A stretch of DNA of 64,000 nt from Paracyclopina nana (lineage: Eukaryota > Arthropoda > Copepoda > Cyclopoida > Cyclopettidae), in assembly GCA_019096065.1 (NCBI GenBank), contig JAGUCH010000005.1:2914001-2978000 (forward strand). Direction: 5' to 3'. Under the pieces are notes generated by a model that was not told the DNA's origin, did no database searches, and saw nothing but the letters and a program-made list of their open reading frames with translations. The translations under genes were made by a program, and so were the position numbers. Each line of letters opens with the position of its first letter. Position 1 is the first letter of the stretch. This document shows positions 49,201 to 62,042 of the stretch, piece after piece.

Positions 49201-52200
49201 TGTTGCGTCTTCGACTTCGAGTATGATTGCTATATACGCTCGAGTGTGACGATATACGACGGGTGCTGTAAATCCATCAGCTCATGGGAAAGCCGAACCA
49301 TATATCATTACCGACCTCCTAGCTACTCTCCTCTTATGATGGAGTGTGATAGTTACAATTTTCTTTGCTGGTACTGCAAACGTGCATGGCTCACACTTGA
49401 AAAATAGTTGAAAGGTCTGAAAATTTGTACCACACGATAATGGCTCTTGTCAAAATCACAAAATGATCAGCTCCTTTTTTTAGTACATTATCCACCATTT
49501 GTAAGTTTCCCGGTCTATTTTTGTGACCGCCCACTAAAATTAAGCAGACCATTGCACAAAGTAGCCACTTTTAACGAGGTTGCTTTCTTTTTTTCATATC
49601 GTCTCTCCAGCATACTTCTGTGCTCACCACATGTAGTAGTTGGTTGAAACGGCCATTTACTTGAATATAATGGCGGCCGCAATAGATGATACAAGATAAG
49701 TGTGGGAAATAAATTCTTGGGCAAACGCAAACCTCATTATGCAAGCATGTTAGGTAAGCGCAAGATGATGCAAAAGCAGCAGTTGTAGTAGAGCAATCTG
49801 TGACTCATTGCATCGAGGCTTTTGATGGCCTCAGAAGCCACCAGGGTGACACATTTCGCACTTGCACAGCTTCGCATCCAAATGCATTTTCTACTAGAGC
49901 GAAGCTCGGCTCAAAGCAACACAATAATACGCCATTAAAAAGGACGCTGAAGTTGGCTAGATTATTTGAAGAGTGACCAGCCATAAAGAGAGACAGCAGC
50001 TTTTGCGAGAGCCTTGCTATGAAGGCCATCCCAATTTAAAGCCCTGTTCATGTAACTCCCCAACCCCCTTTTAAATATATCAAAATATCAAAAGAACAGG
50101 AGATAAATTGTGAGACCTGAAGCAAAAAGGAACAGATTGGCTGCAAGACAACGCTCTCCAATTGTGCAAGTTAAGCTTTGGACAAAAGCAATGGCTGCAA
50201 TTCCCCATCGACACCCCTGCACATTTTTTACAAATGAATAGGGCAAAAGCCTATCTTGGTTGCGAAAAGTACGAGGGCAGAGAAGTAGGGTCAAGTGAAC
50301 GCAGGCAGAGATGCTTGTGGACAAAATATTCTAGTCTGAAGTAGAGGAATTTTTTATAAGTGGATCATCCTAAAAAATGACTAGAGAGCTTTAGAATATT
50401 CGCGATGTAGCACCCCTTGAAACTGAAACGGCTCAAAATAGCCACATCTATTTTGTGGGTCACGTCTGAGTGCTATTGTCAAGAAAAAAGAGAGTGGTTT
50501 CAACTCCTGCCACTAAAACTGTGGAAGAAGAGCTACCACGTAGTCCAGCCTTCCAATGGCTTTTGACTGACTAGTGATCAAGATAAGTAGTTGAGTAGTC
50601 TCGGTCACACACAAAGAAAGTGCTAGCAGCTCAAAAACTTCTTTGGTCATTTCCCAGGCAGTGAACTGCGAGCTGTCTTTCTGTGCATGGAAGTTGGTAA
50701 CTTCCAATTTAGTTGGATTTAGCCAATTCCCGATGCATTTTTCGCCTGGGAATTCTTATTAACTAGACATGGAGTACTCTGAGCTGTGGAAAGGCTTTTT
50801 TTACGTTGCTCAAGGTTGGCATTTTAAAAAGAGTCTTCTTTGAAAATAAGCAATTGACGCTTTTGCGATTGGGTGGAGATTAAGCGGTCAGAAAGTGTCG
50901 GAAAAAGCCTGATTTCCTTAAAAGCGTTTACCTTTTGTCATTATTGCTTCGCATTCTCAATTTCCGCAATAAAGTTGAAGTAGCATTTTCGAAACCAGAT
51001 TTGTTAGCTTTCCACCAATTGCTAGCAAAAATTTATTTTTGTACAAACGAATGTTCTTTGCAGCATCCACGTCAAGTAATCAGTTCAGATTGACTTTTCA
51101 CGAGTAAAAGCGTTGCTGCTACTCTATTTGAGCTAGCTACCCTCATGATGGCGGCGAATCTAACAATAGTGCTGGCGTTTACATTGGCCACGAAGTGTAC
51201 ACAAAGCTTACGAAATGTGGCTAGAATGTCAAACGAAGCCAGTCCCACTTATTACCATGTAGGATACCAAAAAGTCTGAGAGCTAGGTGGTAAGCCTAGA
51301 GGGCCGCCAAAGTAGAAGGAGGCCTTTTAAAAGCTCCAGCAACAAATCTTGGGGACATTAGAAAGCAACACTGCTAAAGTTCAGGACTTTAGGGTTCATT
51401 AGGTGGCTGCATGGCAGCTCCAGCCAGGAATTTCCCCACATTAGGCTCCACTGACACTACAAGCTCCATTACTTGAGGCTCAGTCGGTCCCCATTTCCAA
51501 GACTGGTGCTGCTCCTCTCTCGTGGGCCGAAATAGACAATTAGACAATCCCAGGTTGGTCTGGCTTTTTTTGGCTTTTCTAGCTACCAGCGCTGGTGCAG
51601 TTGCACCGGCCGAAGTGACTTCAAAAAGAATATGATGCGCACTGTGAGGATCGAATATTCTTTTTTCTCTACTTGTTCTTCAGTCTCGAGCCCTCTCGCT
51701 CAGCTCAAGATGATTCCCTTTATATGGCTAACTAAATGGCAAATAAAACTTCGCTGATGCTGTGTACCTAGCTTAGCTTTGAGGGGCTGAATTTCGCTTC
51801 CTCGTTTCCTGCAGGAGACAAGGCTTTTTTGAATACACAAGCAAGCTTTCTGATGCATATTGCTATATGCTGCTCACACTAGCAGTGGCTGAGAGCATTT
51901 TTATAGCTGGCTTGAAGGAAGCAAAAAGCTAGCTGAGCAAAATATTGGCTGCTTCTGCTGCTGTTGCAGCTCAATCAAAACGACTCAACGACCTGGGGAG
52001 GGGCTCAAATTGCCCTGTAGTAATTTGTCAAGCGCATGCCTGGCATCGTTTTGCATAAAAACAAGATGTCTCAAGACCACAAGGGAGGCCTCAACCGTTG
52101 CCTAAGGGGTTTGGAGTTTTATCAATCCTCCAGGCTTTTTCAGTGCTAGGATTTGGAAAAACACGTTTTAGGACGTCGACGATGACGTCGATTTGGTGGA

Positions 52201-55111
52201 GGTTCAGCTGATGAAGCAACAGCCAAGGTTGCGCGGCACTCAGCTAAATTAAGAATCCTTAGCCTCCACAAATGAAAGAAGTCACAACAACAGTCTTCCC
52301 CTGAAATGACTCGGGGAAAATGTACTGTACTATACTAACGCTCCAAGTGTTTTGTTCTTCTTCGCCGCGGATGAAAGAAATAATTATGCCCTTAATGGAG
52401 GTCGCTTTTTTGATTACTCCCTCAAAAATCTTTCATGGCAGCTAGGCTTTCACGTTGACCTCCCAAAATAGGTTTTCCATATGCGTAGTTGAATGGATAA
52501 CCACTTAAAAGGTCTCCTTGTTGTCGCATTGGGAAACGTCACAACGCAACTACGGTTGTCATCAGTCCCCCATAAAATCGACTTGCAGCTAGGCAACAAC
52601 TTTTTCAGCTGGAACTCTAAACCGTAGAAGTTGGGAAGCTGTGGTTCAAATGAATCATGAACAACCTCCTTTTATGGCAATGTTCTGGCAGATCCCACTA
52701 CTTTCTCGAATAATGGTTCCCGTAATCCTAGACGGAGTCTTAAAAAATGCTTAAGACAATTCTTACACAAGGAAAGAGATTTCCTTGAATGGCTACTAGC
52801 CCCAAGATCTTGGTGTTGTTGTTTTTCGCCGCAATCCTATATCAATTAGCTCTTTTAATAAGTCCCTAAATCCTGGCTTTTCAACCAAACAACTGACATT
52901 GTTCTGTGGAGCTCGGTTGTTATTTATTTCTATTTTTTTGCAGTATCAGCAAATGTGGTGCAATGACATCAACAACAATTTGCTGAACGTATATTGAATA
53001 TGTGTAGAGCTGCATTGAAATACCTTTGAGTAACCTTGACTAAAGTAGGTGCTATTGTTATTTGTCAAGATTTTTATGGAGTACTTCCATTCCCAAAGAA
53101 CTACGAAAACTTCCTTTGTCAGGGGACCTTCTTTAATCACCCTTCATCATGCATCAGCCAGCAACTTTCTCATTTGCAGTGTGTATAGTATGTGTATTGC
53201 ATCTATGGATACTAGTATGTGACTCCCACACTTTCAAGTATATTAGCAAAGTTAGATGATGCAGGATTTTAAGCTCGGTGTGCTGGCTATGAATTATTGG
53301 AGCCAATATTGACTTTTGTTGGCAAGCTTGTCTGTTTATCTTAGGCAAGGCTTTTCAGTGTTAATGAGTTGGAATATAGAAGCATCAATCAGCCAACTTT
53401 ATTTTATCATCTACCAGCTGATTCTACTTTGTGTGAAGCGTCGTATATAGTGTATACTCTCTGCGACCCAATAAAGAAACCATTCATGAATCCTTTCTGC
53501 CACGTTAACAAAACTCGCTATTGTGCCACAGAAGTCTGCTCGAAATGACTTAACATTTTCGCACTGTTCTCCTCGCCTCTCAAAAGTGGATTTTTGAAAG
53601 TGCAGAAAACTGAATCGCGAAGAGTAGGCGAGTCTTGTTTAATCTTTTTTATTTGGCACAAGAGCAGATGAGTTGAAGCGCACATTACTTGATTGGTTTT
53701 ATATCATACAAGCAATTCCTGAAATTGGAGGCAAGGTAAAAAAGCCTGATAAGTCTGGAAATGTGCGGATAATTCTCTGGACTGCTCACGTAGTAAATGG
53801 ACAAGGAAAAGGTCTTATCCCTATCACTTTCCTTTTACCCCTAGGGGACATTAGTCTCAATCTACGTATAGGTGGGTAATGCAGGCGGATGTGGATGGCT
53901 AGATTGGCTTTTTAATGATGCGAAATGTAGCACTCGAGAAGGACTCGTTCTAATACTACATACTCTAGGTGCTGTGAAAGCCTGCCTTTCGATGGTGAAA
54001 GTAATAATTTCCTTGGGATCAAATATTACCTTCTAGTACCTTACGCTTCCGGAAGAGGATCAACATGCTTGACAACAACTTGAACGCGCACACATAAGAT
54101 CATCTAATGAAACTTGTGGGCACGGTGCAGCTTTCTTTTGGTTTTATCTGCAATTCGTGGGGCTTTGTAGCTAGTTTTCAAATGAGAGCTTCAATGGCAT
54201 TCCCAAGCTTGAGGGGGCTAGCTGTCAACTAATTTTGGAACGCGTATTTTTTCATTTTTAAGTGGATTGATATGGAAGTGACGTCAATTGTGGTCCTCGA
54301 GAGAATTAGAGGCCGAAGCTCATAATTGGCGCGTGCGGATCTGTATATGTTGGCTATCTAATTACTTGACGCCTCATAAATGTGGAAGTCAGTTAGATTG
54401 AAAGCACTTAATTACTACGACGACGACCAGAAAACCTTTGCACTCATTTGCGCGAGCTGGCATGAATATTTACGTATTTTACAGTCAAGTCTGAATGAGC
54501 AGACTGCTAAAAGGTGGTACTAGTAAACATGCTTGCGCAGAACTAAGCTAATGTAGAATTCGTGTCTTGCCAACAGGTGGTCTCACCACGATTCCGCGAA
54601 AAACCAAGTTTGTGGGCTTTCTATTTCGCGAGCTCGCAGCAAGTCACGAATTTTTTGTGTGAATAAGAAAGCCTATCCTGTACTCTGTAATTGAGCTAAT
54701 CAAAAAAATCGATGTACCAAGGGATGAATGAAGGCTATTTTTCAGGTGGCCACTTGAGAGTCAATATATTTTGTGCCAATAGCACCAAGAAAAAAGCACT
54801 TGAAACCCGTCTCGTTATTTTGTGTGCATTCGCCTAGAGGGTAATCATTTGTTTGTTCCGACTAATATGTATGCTTTAATAATAGTGCATTGCTTCATCT
54901 GCATTGAAAAACAAATGTAGTGAAGGAAAAGCAGAGTAAAAGCGACACCGAGCTTTTCCCATAAAAAAATCGATATAGTGCACCTAAAAATGTAAAAGAG
55001 AAAACACTTACCAAGATTCGGAGAACCGGAAGTTTGGCACCGAAAATAGCCTAAAACTGAGTACAGTTGCGTGGATATGTAGCGGTAGTATTTTCACTGT
55101 TGTATTTACAG
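43254..55111. other. Gene-poor interval upstream of dimm
   Basis: About 11.9 kb. The acceptor at 43290-43291 implies a dimm 5' UTR exon and promoter somewhere in the proximal part, but I cannot place them. Overlapping minus-strand frames at 44899-45183 and 44952-45341 (94 and 129 codons) and an ATG-initiated 113-codon frame at 45868-46209 are the best open stretches. None has a recognisable domain or paired splice sites. Simple CTG/GCT runs occur near 48418-48435 and 48758-48770. No RNA gene is recognised. Confidence 0.45.
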
Positions 55112-55128
55112 CGGCTCCGTCCGCGTCG

Positions 55129-55293
55129 ATGCTTACGAGCAAACTACTGTTGCTTCTAGTGCTCTCCTCCTACACGTTGAACGTCGAAGCTGACGACGGC
55201 CTCCACGGCCCTTACAACAGCCTCGAACGTCCTAGTAGTCGTCGTCGTCTTCTTCTTCATGAGGAGAATGAAGGCTCGAGAGCGCAACTTTGA
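55129..55293 (+). CDS. 54-codon ORF for a putative secreted peptide precursor
   Basis: ATG 55129 to TGA 55291-55293. It begins MLTSKLLLLLVLSSYTLNVEA, a textbook signal peptide with a predicted cut after VEA (residue 21). The rest is a 33-residue hydrophilic peptide with an SSRRR tribasic site at residues 36-40, the kind of site cut by prohormone convertases. It lies in a GC-richer island and is preceded by a good acceptor, GTTGTATTTACAG (ending at 55111), so it could be the second exon of a spliced transcript with a 17-base leader in this exon. No canonical donor lies before the stop. The end of a TIR transposon is 67 bp downstream. I do not recognise the peptide. It could be a real neuropeptide-like gene, the first coding part of a disrupted gene, or chance. 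Confidence 0.4.
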   Translation: MLTSKLLLLLVLSSYTLNVEADDGLHGPYNSLERPSSRRRLLLHEENEGSRAQL

Positions 55294-55761
55294 GACGAGA
55301 TACTTTCTATTGTTAATGAAAAGCCGTGTCGAGAGCCAGGACCCGATTTCCCAATTGCTACCCAACCAAACAAAACAAAAAAAACTACGGATTTAATACA
55401 GATTTACTACCAGTATCATCATCCGTATTTTCCCGGTTTACTACTGATTAATTTGTAACGATATCATAAAATATAAGCTTTTCAAAATACTGATTTATAA
55501 GATTAAAGTTAAAGATTTCTAATCATTATTATTGCCTTCCTCGCACTCTAGCGATGCCAAATATGTAGTTAATTTTTTCAAAAAATGTTTCATTCACTAG
55601 TTAACAATCTTTTAATTCTAGAATATAAAATTTTATTCAGTAGTTAATCTGTCAAATACTTGATTTCTACACATTAACACCTGATTTTTTTTTCTGATTT
55701 TCATGAATGCAAGCCTGTATTTTATCAATATTAAAACTGTTTTTTATTTGTAGTGTACGGT

Positions 55762-55955
55762 GAAACTGCTGATTTCCACCACACCCAACTCTACAGCAGG
55801 ATATCTGTATCTGAATCCCTACTTCTGCCACCAGACTACTGAATGTCAACCCGTCCTATATCCGGCGTTTGACTGAGAAACTGCTGATTTCCATCACACC
55901 CAACTACAGCAGGATATCTGTATCCATTTCAGTACTTCTGCCACCAAACTACTGA
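55762..55955. repeat. Two-copy ~115-bp direct repeat inside the transposon
   Basis: The block starting GAAACTGCTGATTTCCA and including CAGCAGGATATCTGTATC and ACTTCTGCCACCA appears at 55762 and again at 55877. The copies differ by a 2-bp indel and a diverged patch in the middle. Confidence 0.75.
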
Positions 55956-56412
55956 AAATCTATCTGTTTTTTGACGGAGATTTGCAATGACATACATTTA
56001 AATCATTTAATAAAGCGCACAATTAGGAACTTTGCATGCCTTAGATTTGATGACTCAATTCTCCACTTAAGAGAACTTGTTCCTTTCATCAGACTAGACG
56101 ATTGGTAATCATATATATGGTTATTTCAATTATAAGCACTTTAGGCAATACCTTCTTTCCTGACAAATACATTTGATTTTTTATAAAGTTTTACTTATTT
56201 ATTCAAAAATAAGCATGAATGCTATTTTCAATAGCATATTTAGAGACTTATAGCTAAAAGCTATTAATACTTTTTTTCAAAATCTACAACTCAACAAAAG
56301 TTATTTACAAGACAATTTTCACAATATAATGATATGTAATCAGCGCCATCTCTGAATAGTTTACTAAATTTAATTCATGAAAACAGATAAAATACTGACT
56401 TACAACTGACCA

Positions 56413-57110
56413 AGTAAATCCGGTTCAGACTGATTTCAAACTGATTTAGTACAGATTTTTTAGCAAGGATGAAAAAGCGCACTAGCAAGTTAGGTGGCAG
56501 TAGATAATGTGTTATCTGCTGATATAAGAATGGTGGCTACAGCCATGTGAAAAGTTGCACTTCACTGAATTACTACTGCTGCAGTAAATCAGGTTCAGAC
56601 TGATTTCAAACTGATTTAGTACAGATTTTTTAGCAAGGATGAAAAAGCGCACTAGCGAGTTAGGTGGCAGTAGATAATGTGTTATCTGCTGATATAAGAC
56701 TGGTGGCTACAGCCATGTGAAAAGTTGCACTTCACTGAATTACTACTGCTGCAGTAAATCAGGTTCAGACTGATTTCAAACTGATTTAGTACAGATTTTT
56801 TAGCAAGGATGCACTGGGGAACTACCAAGTAAGGTGGCAGTAGATAATGTGTTATCTGCCGATATAAGACAGGTGGCTACAGCCATGTGAAAAGTTGCAC
56901 TTCACTGAATTACTACTGCTGCAGTAAATCAGGTTCAGACTGATTTCAAACTGATTTAGTACAGATTTTTTTAGCAAGGATGCACTGGGGAACTACCAAG
57001 TAAGGTGGCAGTAGATAATGTGTTATCTGCTGATATAAGACTGGTGGCGGCAGCCATGTGAAAAGTTGCACTTCACCGAATTACTACTGCTGCAGTAAAT
57101 CAGGTTCAGA
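56413..57110. repeat. Tandem array of four ~170-bp units inside the transposon
   Basis: The landmark AGTAAATC(A/C)GGTTCAGACTG starts at 56413, 56583, 56753, 56923 and 57094, a period of 170 bp with one 171-bp step caused by an extra T. Units also share GTGTTATCTGC and GTTGCACTTCACTG. The first two full units read GAAAAAGCGCACTAGC where the last two read CACTGGGGAACTACC, so there are two sub-types in blocks. Confidence 0.9.
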
Positions 57111-57644
57111 CTGATTTTCTACAGATATAATACGCAAATAATTATTAATTAACTTGAACGTGAATACTGATAAAAAACAGATTTCAAAATAAGTAGTAAA
57201 TGGATTAAATACTGATTTAATATATATATGTATGGCAAATAAAATTTATTCCTACTACTGATAAAAATTTTACAGTAGTATATAAGTAGTACAACTGTCA
57301 AAACCTAATTTAATACTTTAATAATACTGACTTAAAAAATTAACAATATTAAAAAAAAATCAATTATTTTTCTTTGCTTGATCCTAGCAACATGATATAA
57401 GTTGAAAAAAATTGGTTTCCTAAAAAATTAGAAGAGTCTGTCAAAGAGCCAAAATGACGCAAAATCAAGTTTTAAAAAAAATCATATCTCTTATGTTTGA
57501 AATGATATTTAAGTAAAAATTACATTCGTGTATACTAAATACCATGGAGAATAAATATGTGAGGATATTTTTTAAAAATTAACATTTTTAATTTTCAGAT
57601 CCGTTTACTACGGATAAACTACGGATCATTTGTTTGGTTGGGTA

Positions 57645-59590
57645 CAATATCTTCGATGTTGTAATGATCTTCGAGCTCAAATAATTGCCCTCAATAATGC
57701 ATGAATAATGAATTTAATTGTGCTATTGAACATGGGATGTGCGCTATTTGAGACTGGCTGCTTTTTGAGATGTGTGCTACCTTGCTTCTGCACGCTACTT
57801 TGGCGGGATACATATGTGTGCCAAGCTCGTCTATTTACCTTCTGATAAAATAAATCTATACAGCCTTATCGTTGTTGTTGTGTCAGTGTACTATTGCTTA
57901 CATATACGTACATATGGCTGTATTCCAAGGTTGGTGATTTTTGAGCGAGTTATGTATGCTCAATTTTGCTCATGTTCCAGTTGGCTCCTTAATTTGCTAA
58001 TAAAGGGCATACAAGAGTGACCTAATTCCACAATCAAACTTTTGAGATTGTACAATTTCCATTTTAATGGGCACGGGGAATCCTTGTGAAATGTATACGA
58101 GATTCCCCATATTTCTTGTGCCAGAAAAATCCTGGTATGACATGAATAATGATTGGGTGTCATGGAAAACAAGCACAAATTTAACCCTATTCCAGCGAAG
58201 TACGCCTTATATCATACGTACGTAGCAATAGCAAGCTTTCTAGCTTGTGTAAGTGAAAGAAGTGAGCAAAAAGAAGTGCTCTGTAGCACATATTGAGTAT
58301 TGGAAATTAATATAAAATTCTTCATCATCACATCCCTTCATATAAAAGATATGGGCGTAAATTATTGACACTGACAACATGGCGTGTAAAGTGTCTGGCA
58401 TACTGCTATATATGGCCTTGACATTTCTGATATTACATTAAAAAGATGTTGTTGATGAAAGATGGAGCGCATGAAGAAGATGCTGCTGCCGGTCCACCAA
58501 ACTCTCTTCTATTCAAGCCATAAATATCCAATATGACACTAGATTCTGGTATGTGCTCCTATAAGCAACAGTGTTGCTAGTCTGACAAACAACAACAACA
58601 AGAGAGTTTCTATAGTACTCGTGAATAGCACGAGAAGTTCGGGAAAAAGTGGTATATACTAATGAATGTCCAGCAGAGTACTGCTCTATACCAAAAAACC
58701 TAGTTACCCTGGTTACCTCCAGCAGCTGAGGAAGTTAATGAGAAAAACATTGACCCAAGCAGAAATATTGATTCTGAGTACTATACTACAACGACTTCTT
58801 GGTCAATCTAAATCACTACGGTCATTTTTCATCGGGTATACTATTCGTTCACATAGTATACCAGCTTGTATAAGTGTATACCTACATAACCAAGCATGCT
58901 AGCTACTGCGGTTCATTTGAGTATCGAGAGGGGAGCCTCATGAGAATTGCCTTTGTTTTCTAGAACATGCTACGAGAAATGGAAGTTTGGAGCCTGACAC
59001 TCACTGTGCTTTGTCACTTTTAGAGCTTTTAGCCATCGTACTTCTGTGCCCGTTTGGATGCATAGATAGTATGCAAATGGCCGCATATACACTACATGTG
59101 TGATTTATGACAAGACAAACAACAACTTTGAAATGAAGCAGACAAAGTTTGGTCAAACCATATAGCGAGTAGTATATCAATAGTACGAGTTTACTGCCAT
59201 ATAGTCACGTTGCTGTATTTTATCAGTCAAATGAGAGAGAGGAGTTGGAAAGAAAGAATTTCATTAGCGTCCGAATTGTACTGGTCGCGGAAAAGCTATT
59301 TGGCTCTATATACATATGTAGTATGTGCATGCTGGCTGCTGGCATTTTGGTCATACTCTAGCAGTACATATAAATACCGGACTTGGCGAAATGGGAATTT
59401 TAATGCACACTTTATTTCATTTGATGGCAGCCAACGAGGTCAACTATAAAACATAAGCTCCACTATGTCATTTTCCTCTATAACGCATATGCTATAGGTA
59501 TAAAAGTACTTGGCATCATCTGAGCTTGAGGAAGTTTCTAAAGTGGGTGCACATGCACCCTTTTTTCAATTCCGATGAAAAGGCATCGCG
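57645..59590. other. Intergenic region right of the transposon
   Basis: About 1.9 kb, AT-rich, with frames at 57772-58020 (+), 57960-58178 (-), 58666-58902 (+) and 59210-59449 (+). None shows a domain or paired splice sites. No repeat was noticed. Confidence 0.5.
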
Positions 59591-59597
59591 TATATAG
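59591..59597 (+). promoter_or_regulatory. TATA-like box of a candidate transcription unit
   Basis: TATATAG lies about 30 bp upstream of a hairpin and a GC-richer leader with an ORF, so initiation near 59620 would be plausible. This is inferred only from spacing. Confidence 0.25.
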
Positions 59598-59613
59598 AAG
59601 GAAAGAAAGTGCA

Positions 59614-59645
59614 CTACTACTGCTGCTACTACACAGCAGTAGTAG
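59614..59645. repeat. Perfect 12-bp hairpin, CTACTACTGCTG arms
   Basis: CTACTACTGCTG (59614-59625), an 8-nt spacer, then CAGCAGTAGTAG (59634-59645). If the nearby TATA-like box is used, the hairpin would form at the very 5' end of the transcript. Confidence 0.6.
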
Positions 59646-59711
59646 AGCCGCCCATGGAGCAACAACCACGCAGAAGGAAAGCTCGAGAATCATGCATGAT
59701 CAAAAGTGGCT

Positions 59712-59804
59712 ATGTACTACAACGATGACGTCATCGTGACCCGAAAGCCGACCTCAGAAGGAAACAGAGTAATGGCCAAACTTCATGATGAGACTCTTGA
59801 GAAC
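59712..59804 (+). CDS. Candidate first coding exon, 31 codons
   Basis: ATG 59712 opens a frame with G+C-rich third positions that ends at a canonical AAC|GTGAGT donor in phase 0 after 31 codons (starts MYYNDDVIVTRKPTSEG). An upstream ATG at 59654 in strong context (CCGCCCATGGAG) encodes a 24-codon, Arg/Lys-rich ORF whose stop at 59726-59728 overlaps the start of this frame, so it could act as a translational control. A 16-bp palindrome containing a full CRE lies within the exon. No downstream partner exon was identified and the protein is not recognised. Confidence 0.3.
59722..59737. promoter_or_regulatory. 16-bp palindrome centred on a full CRE
   Basis: ACGATGACGTCATCGT is perfectly palindromic and contains TGACGTCA, the known CREB/ATF site. 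It overlaps the candidate exon, so either coding constraint or protein binding could explain it. Confidence 0.4.
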
Positions 59805-62042
59805 GTGAGTCCGTCAAACTTGGTTTGTCCGGTCGGGATCGGCTGCAACCTAACCGAAAAAGGCCTCTCTTTTTCAAATCAAGCTCCTCTCTGCATCCGG
59901 AATTGGGATCATTGCACAGCATGCACAAGTTGGAACCTGTCTCATATGGAGGCCCAAATGAGAAAGGAGCTGCGTAACAACATTTCTTAGAAAAAGGCTG
60001 CTTCTCTCTATTTGCTCACTTGGATCAACCCAAATCGTGCTCTACTCAAAAAAGGGTAAAAAATCCCCAGAAACCACCGAGCACAAATTGTTAACTGAAT
60101 TATAAAGAAGCTGTGAAAAAGACCTGCATGATTGGGTGAATGGGGAGACTTTCTTTTCATGGCAACTAAATCTATTTTGGGCGCGGTGCTTTAGATACAC
60201 ACTTAAGCATTCATTCAAAGCACATGTAAATTACCCCCAAGGTGTGGGATTTAGTTGGTCATGCTTTCCCCATTTCTACTTGAGCTGTACTTCATGTCGT
60301 TAAAGTGTTCATTGTTGTGCCTGTGAACAGCTAAATTGGTTTTTTTCCCAATTTTGAGCAAGGGGAAAAAATAGAATGATCAGGAGATTTTACCTGCTAT
60401 TTTTGGCAAGATGAATATGAGAGCTAAGGGGACCTATAGTTTTGAGGCTTTTCTTGTCAATTTACCCCGACAAAGATGAAGCAGGATGGAGGAATGCAAG
60501 AGTTCGAGTGAATAACCATTTGCACCAAAAAAGCCATATTGTGCCACACATTCTACAAACGCTTGGTCTCGTAGTACAACAAGTTGCTGTTGCTTTTGTT
60601 CAAGTCCTCCATGTTGTTGCTGCAGCAGCAGTCACTTTAAACGTCAAGGAAGCGAGGCTTAATCATGGCCAAACTTGAAAAATGGCCTTCATGCATGACC
60701 ACGACCCCAGCCAACCAGGGAAAGGTCTCAATTGAGTTAAGTCTATGCCATATATATATAGCCCTATGGTACTATAGAGGTAGTATTGTTGCATCAAGGG
60801 CAAAACTTTGAAGAATGCCCTCTAGCTTGGCCTGGAGAAAAAAACTGAAAGTCTATTGAGTACTCTCCTATGAACTTGTACTATATTTGTTGTTGAAAGG
60901 ATATGGTTTACAACAACATTCATGCTACCAAAGTATGAAAGGAGAAATATTTTCAAAAGATAAGTGAAAAAGCTATACATCTTCATTTCAACCACAAAAC
61001 TACCTTGCATTGCTTGCTTTCACTAGCAAGGAATTCTTTAAAAACTCAAAGTGTTGAATGAATGACCAATCTATCTGCCTAGATACATATGTGTACGTTG
61101 TATAGTAGGAAAAACGGAAAACCTATTGGGCTTCAAGGCCATTTATTCCGATTAGGTATGGAAGGAACAAGATGATCAAAACATGCGGAGATACATGACA
61201 CATGAAAAGGAAGAGAAAGCAGCTATAACAGAAACATGTTGCTCTTTATTTGGCCATTTTAGATCACAAAATTATGCTCAAACATGCGTAAAATGACATA
61301 TGATGGAGTTCGGTAACCACCCAGCTTTTTTATCAATTGCTGCCTAACTGAATATGCAATTCCTTGCAATATAGCTTCAAAAGGTAGATCGCATGGGTTG
61401 TTGAAAGATGGCTCGTGAAATGGGGTTGTTGCATTTTTCCAATTACGTAGTTGGTCTTTTCTGCATGCGATGTATGAGGCATGATGCACAAAATATACTA
61501 TTTTCCCAAGGTGACATTCAATCTACTTTCAGCCTCTTGAACTCATCCATCCAGGGAAATGGTATTATATCGAATTTATTATACTGTTGTTGCCCTCAAG
61601 CTTGATGATGATAGCTGTGTATATCCGAATTGCGTCTAAATACACCCAAGTCTTTTTCCCTGTGGTTTAGTGGCCTGAAAGCAATTACGCCAGGATTGCC
61701 GAGCACCGATGTATATAATACCATGCTCTATTAGACATCATCAGATTAGCATGAATACACATTCAAAATGCAATATTCGTGAAAACAATAATTGATTCCA
61801 CGGTGTGTCTAAATACTGCACCAAGCTGCAATGGACTGCATCAACCAGCACTGGACTGTACCACACTGCAACAGGCTTGAAAAAGCTAAAAACGTCAGTT
61901 CAGACAGTTGCATCGGCTGCATGCCTCAATGCGCGCCGAAGAGTGAGCTGAATTTCCCAAAATAAAACAACACATCATTCCAATGCATAAAGAGGAAGAG
62001 ATTGATGACATAAAAACAATGCCAAAAAATGTGAATTCGACC
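59805..62042. other. Gene-poor interval before the satellite
   Basis: About 2.2 kb. Frames at 60442-60678 (+), 61259-61489 (-) and 61408-61605 (+) have no recognisable domain. Around 61.81-61.87 kb short GCACTGGACTG/CACTGCA-type strings recur. They may be degraded edge sequence of the satellite, which also contains CACACTGCACC. Confidence 0.4.

Larger units (their letters stand above)
55361..57642. mobile_element. 2.28-kb non-autonomous TIR transposon
   Basis: The left end CCCAACCAAACAAA (55361-55374) is exactly inverted as TTTGTTTGGTTGGG at 57629-57642. TA flanks both ends (55359-55360, 57643-57644), consistent with a TA target duplication as in Tc1/mariner-type insertions. Subterminal ACTACGGAT occurs once near the left end and twice near the right end. 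The interior is very AT-rich, is full of ACTGATTT-type repeats, holds a two-copy ~115-bp repeat and a four-copy 170-bp repeat, and has no ORF long enough for a transposase. Superfamily is inference. Confidence 0.7.
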
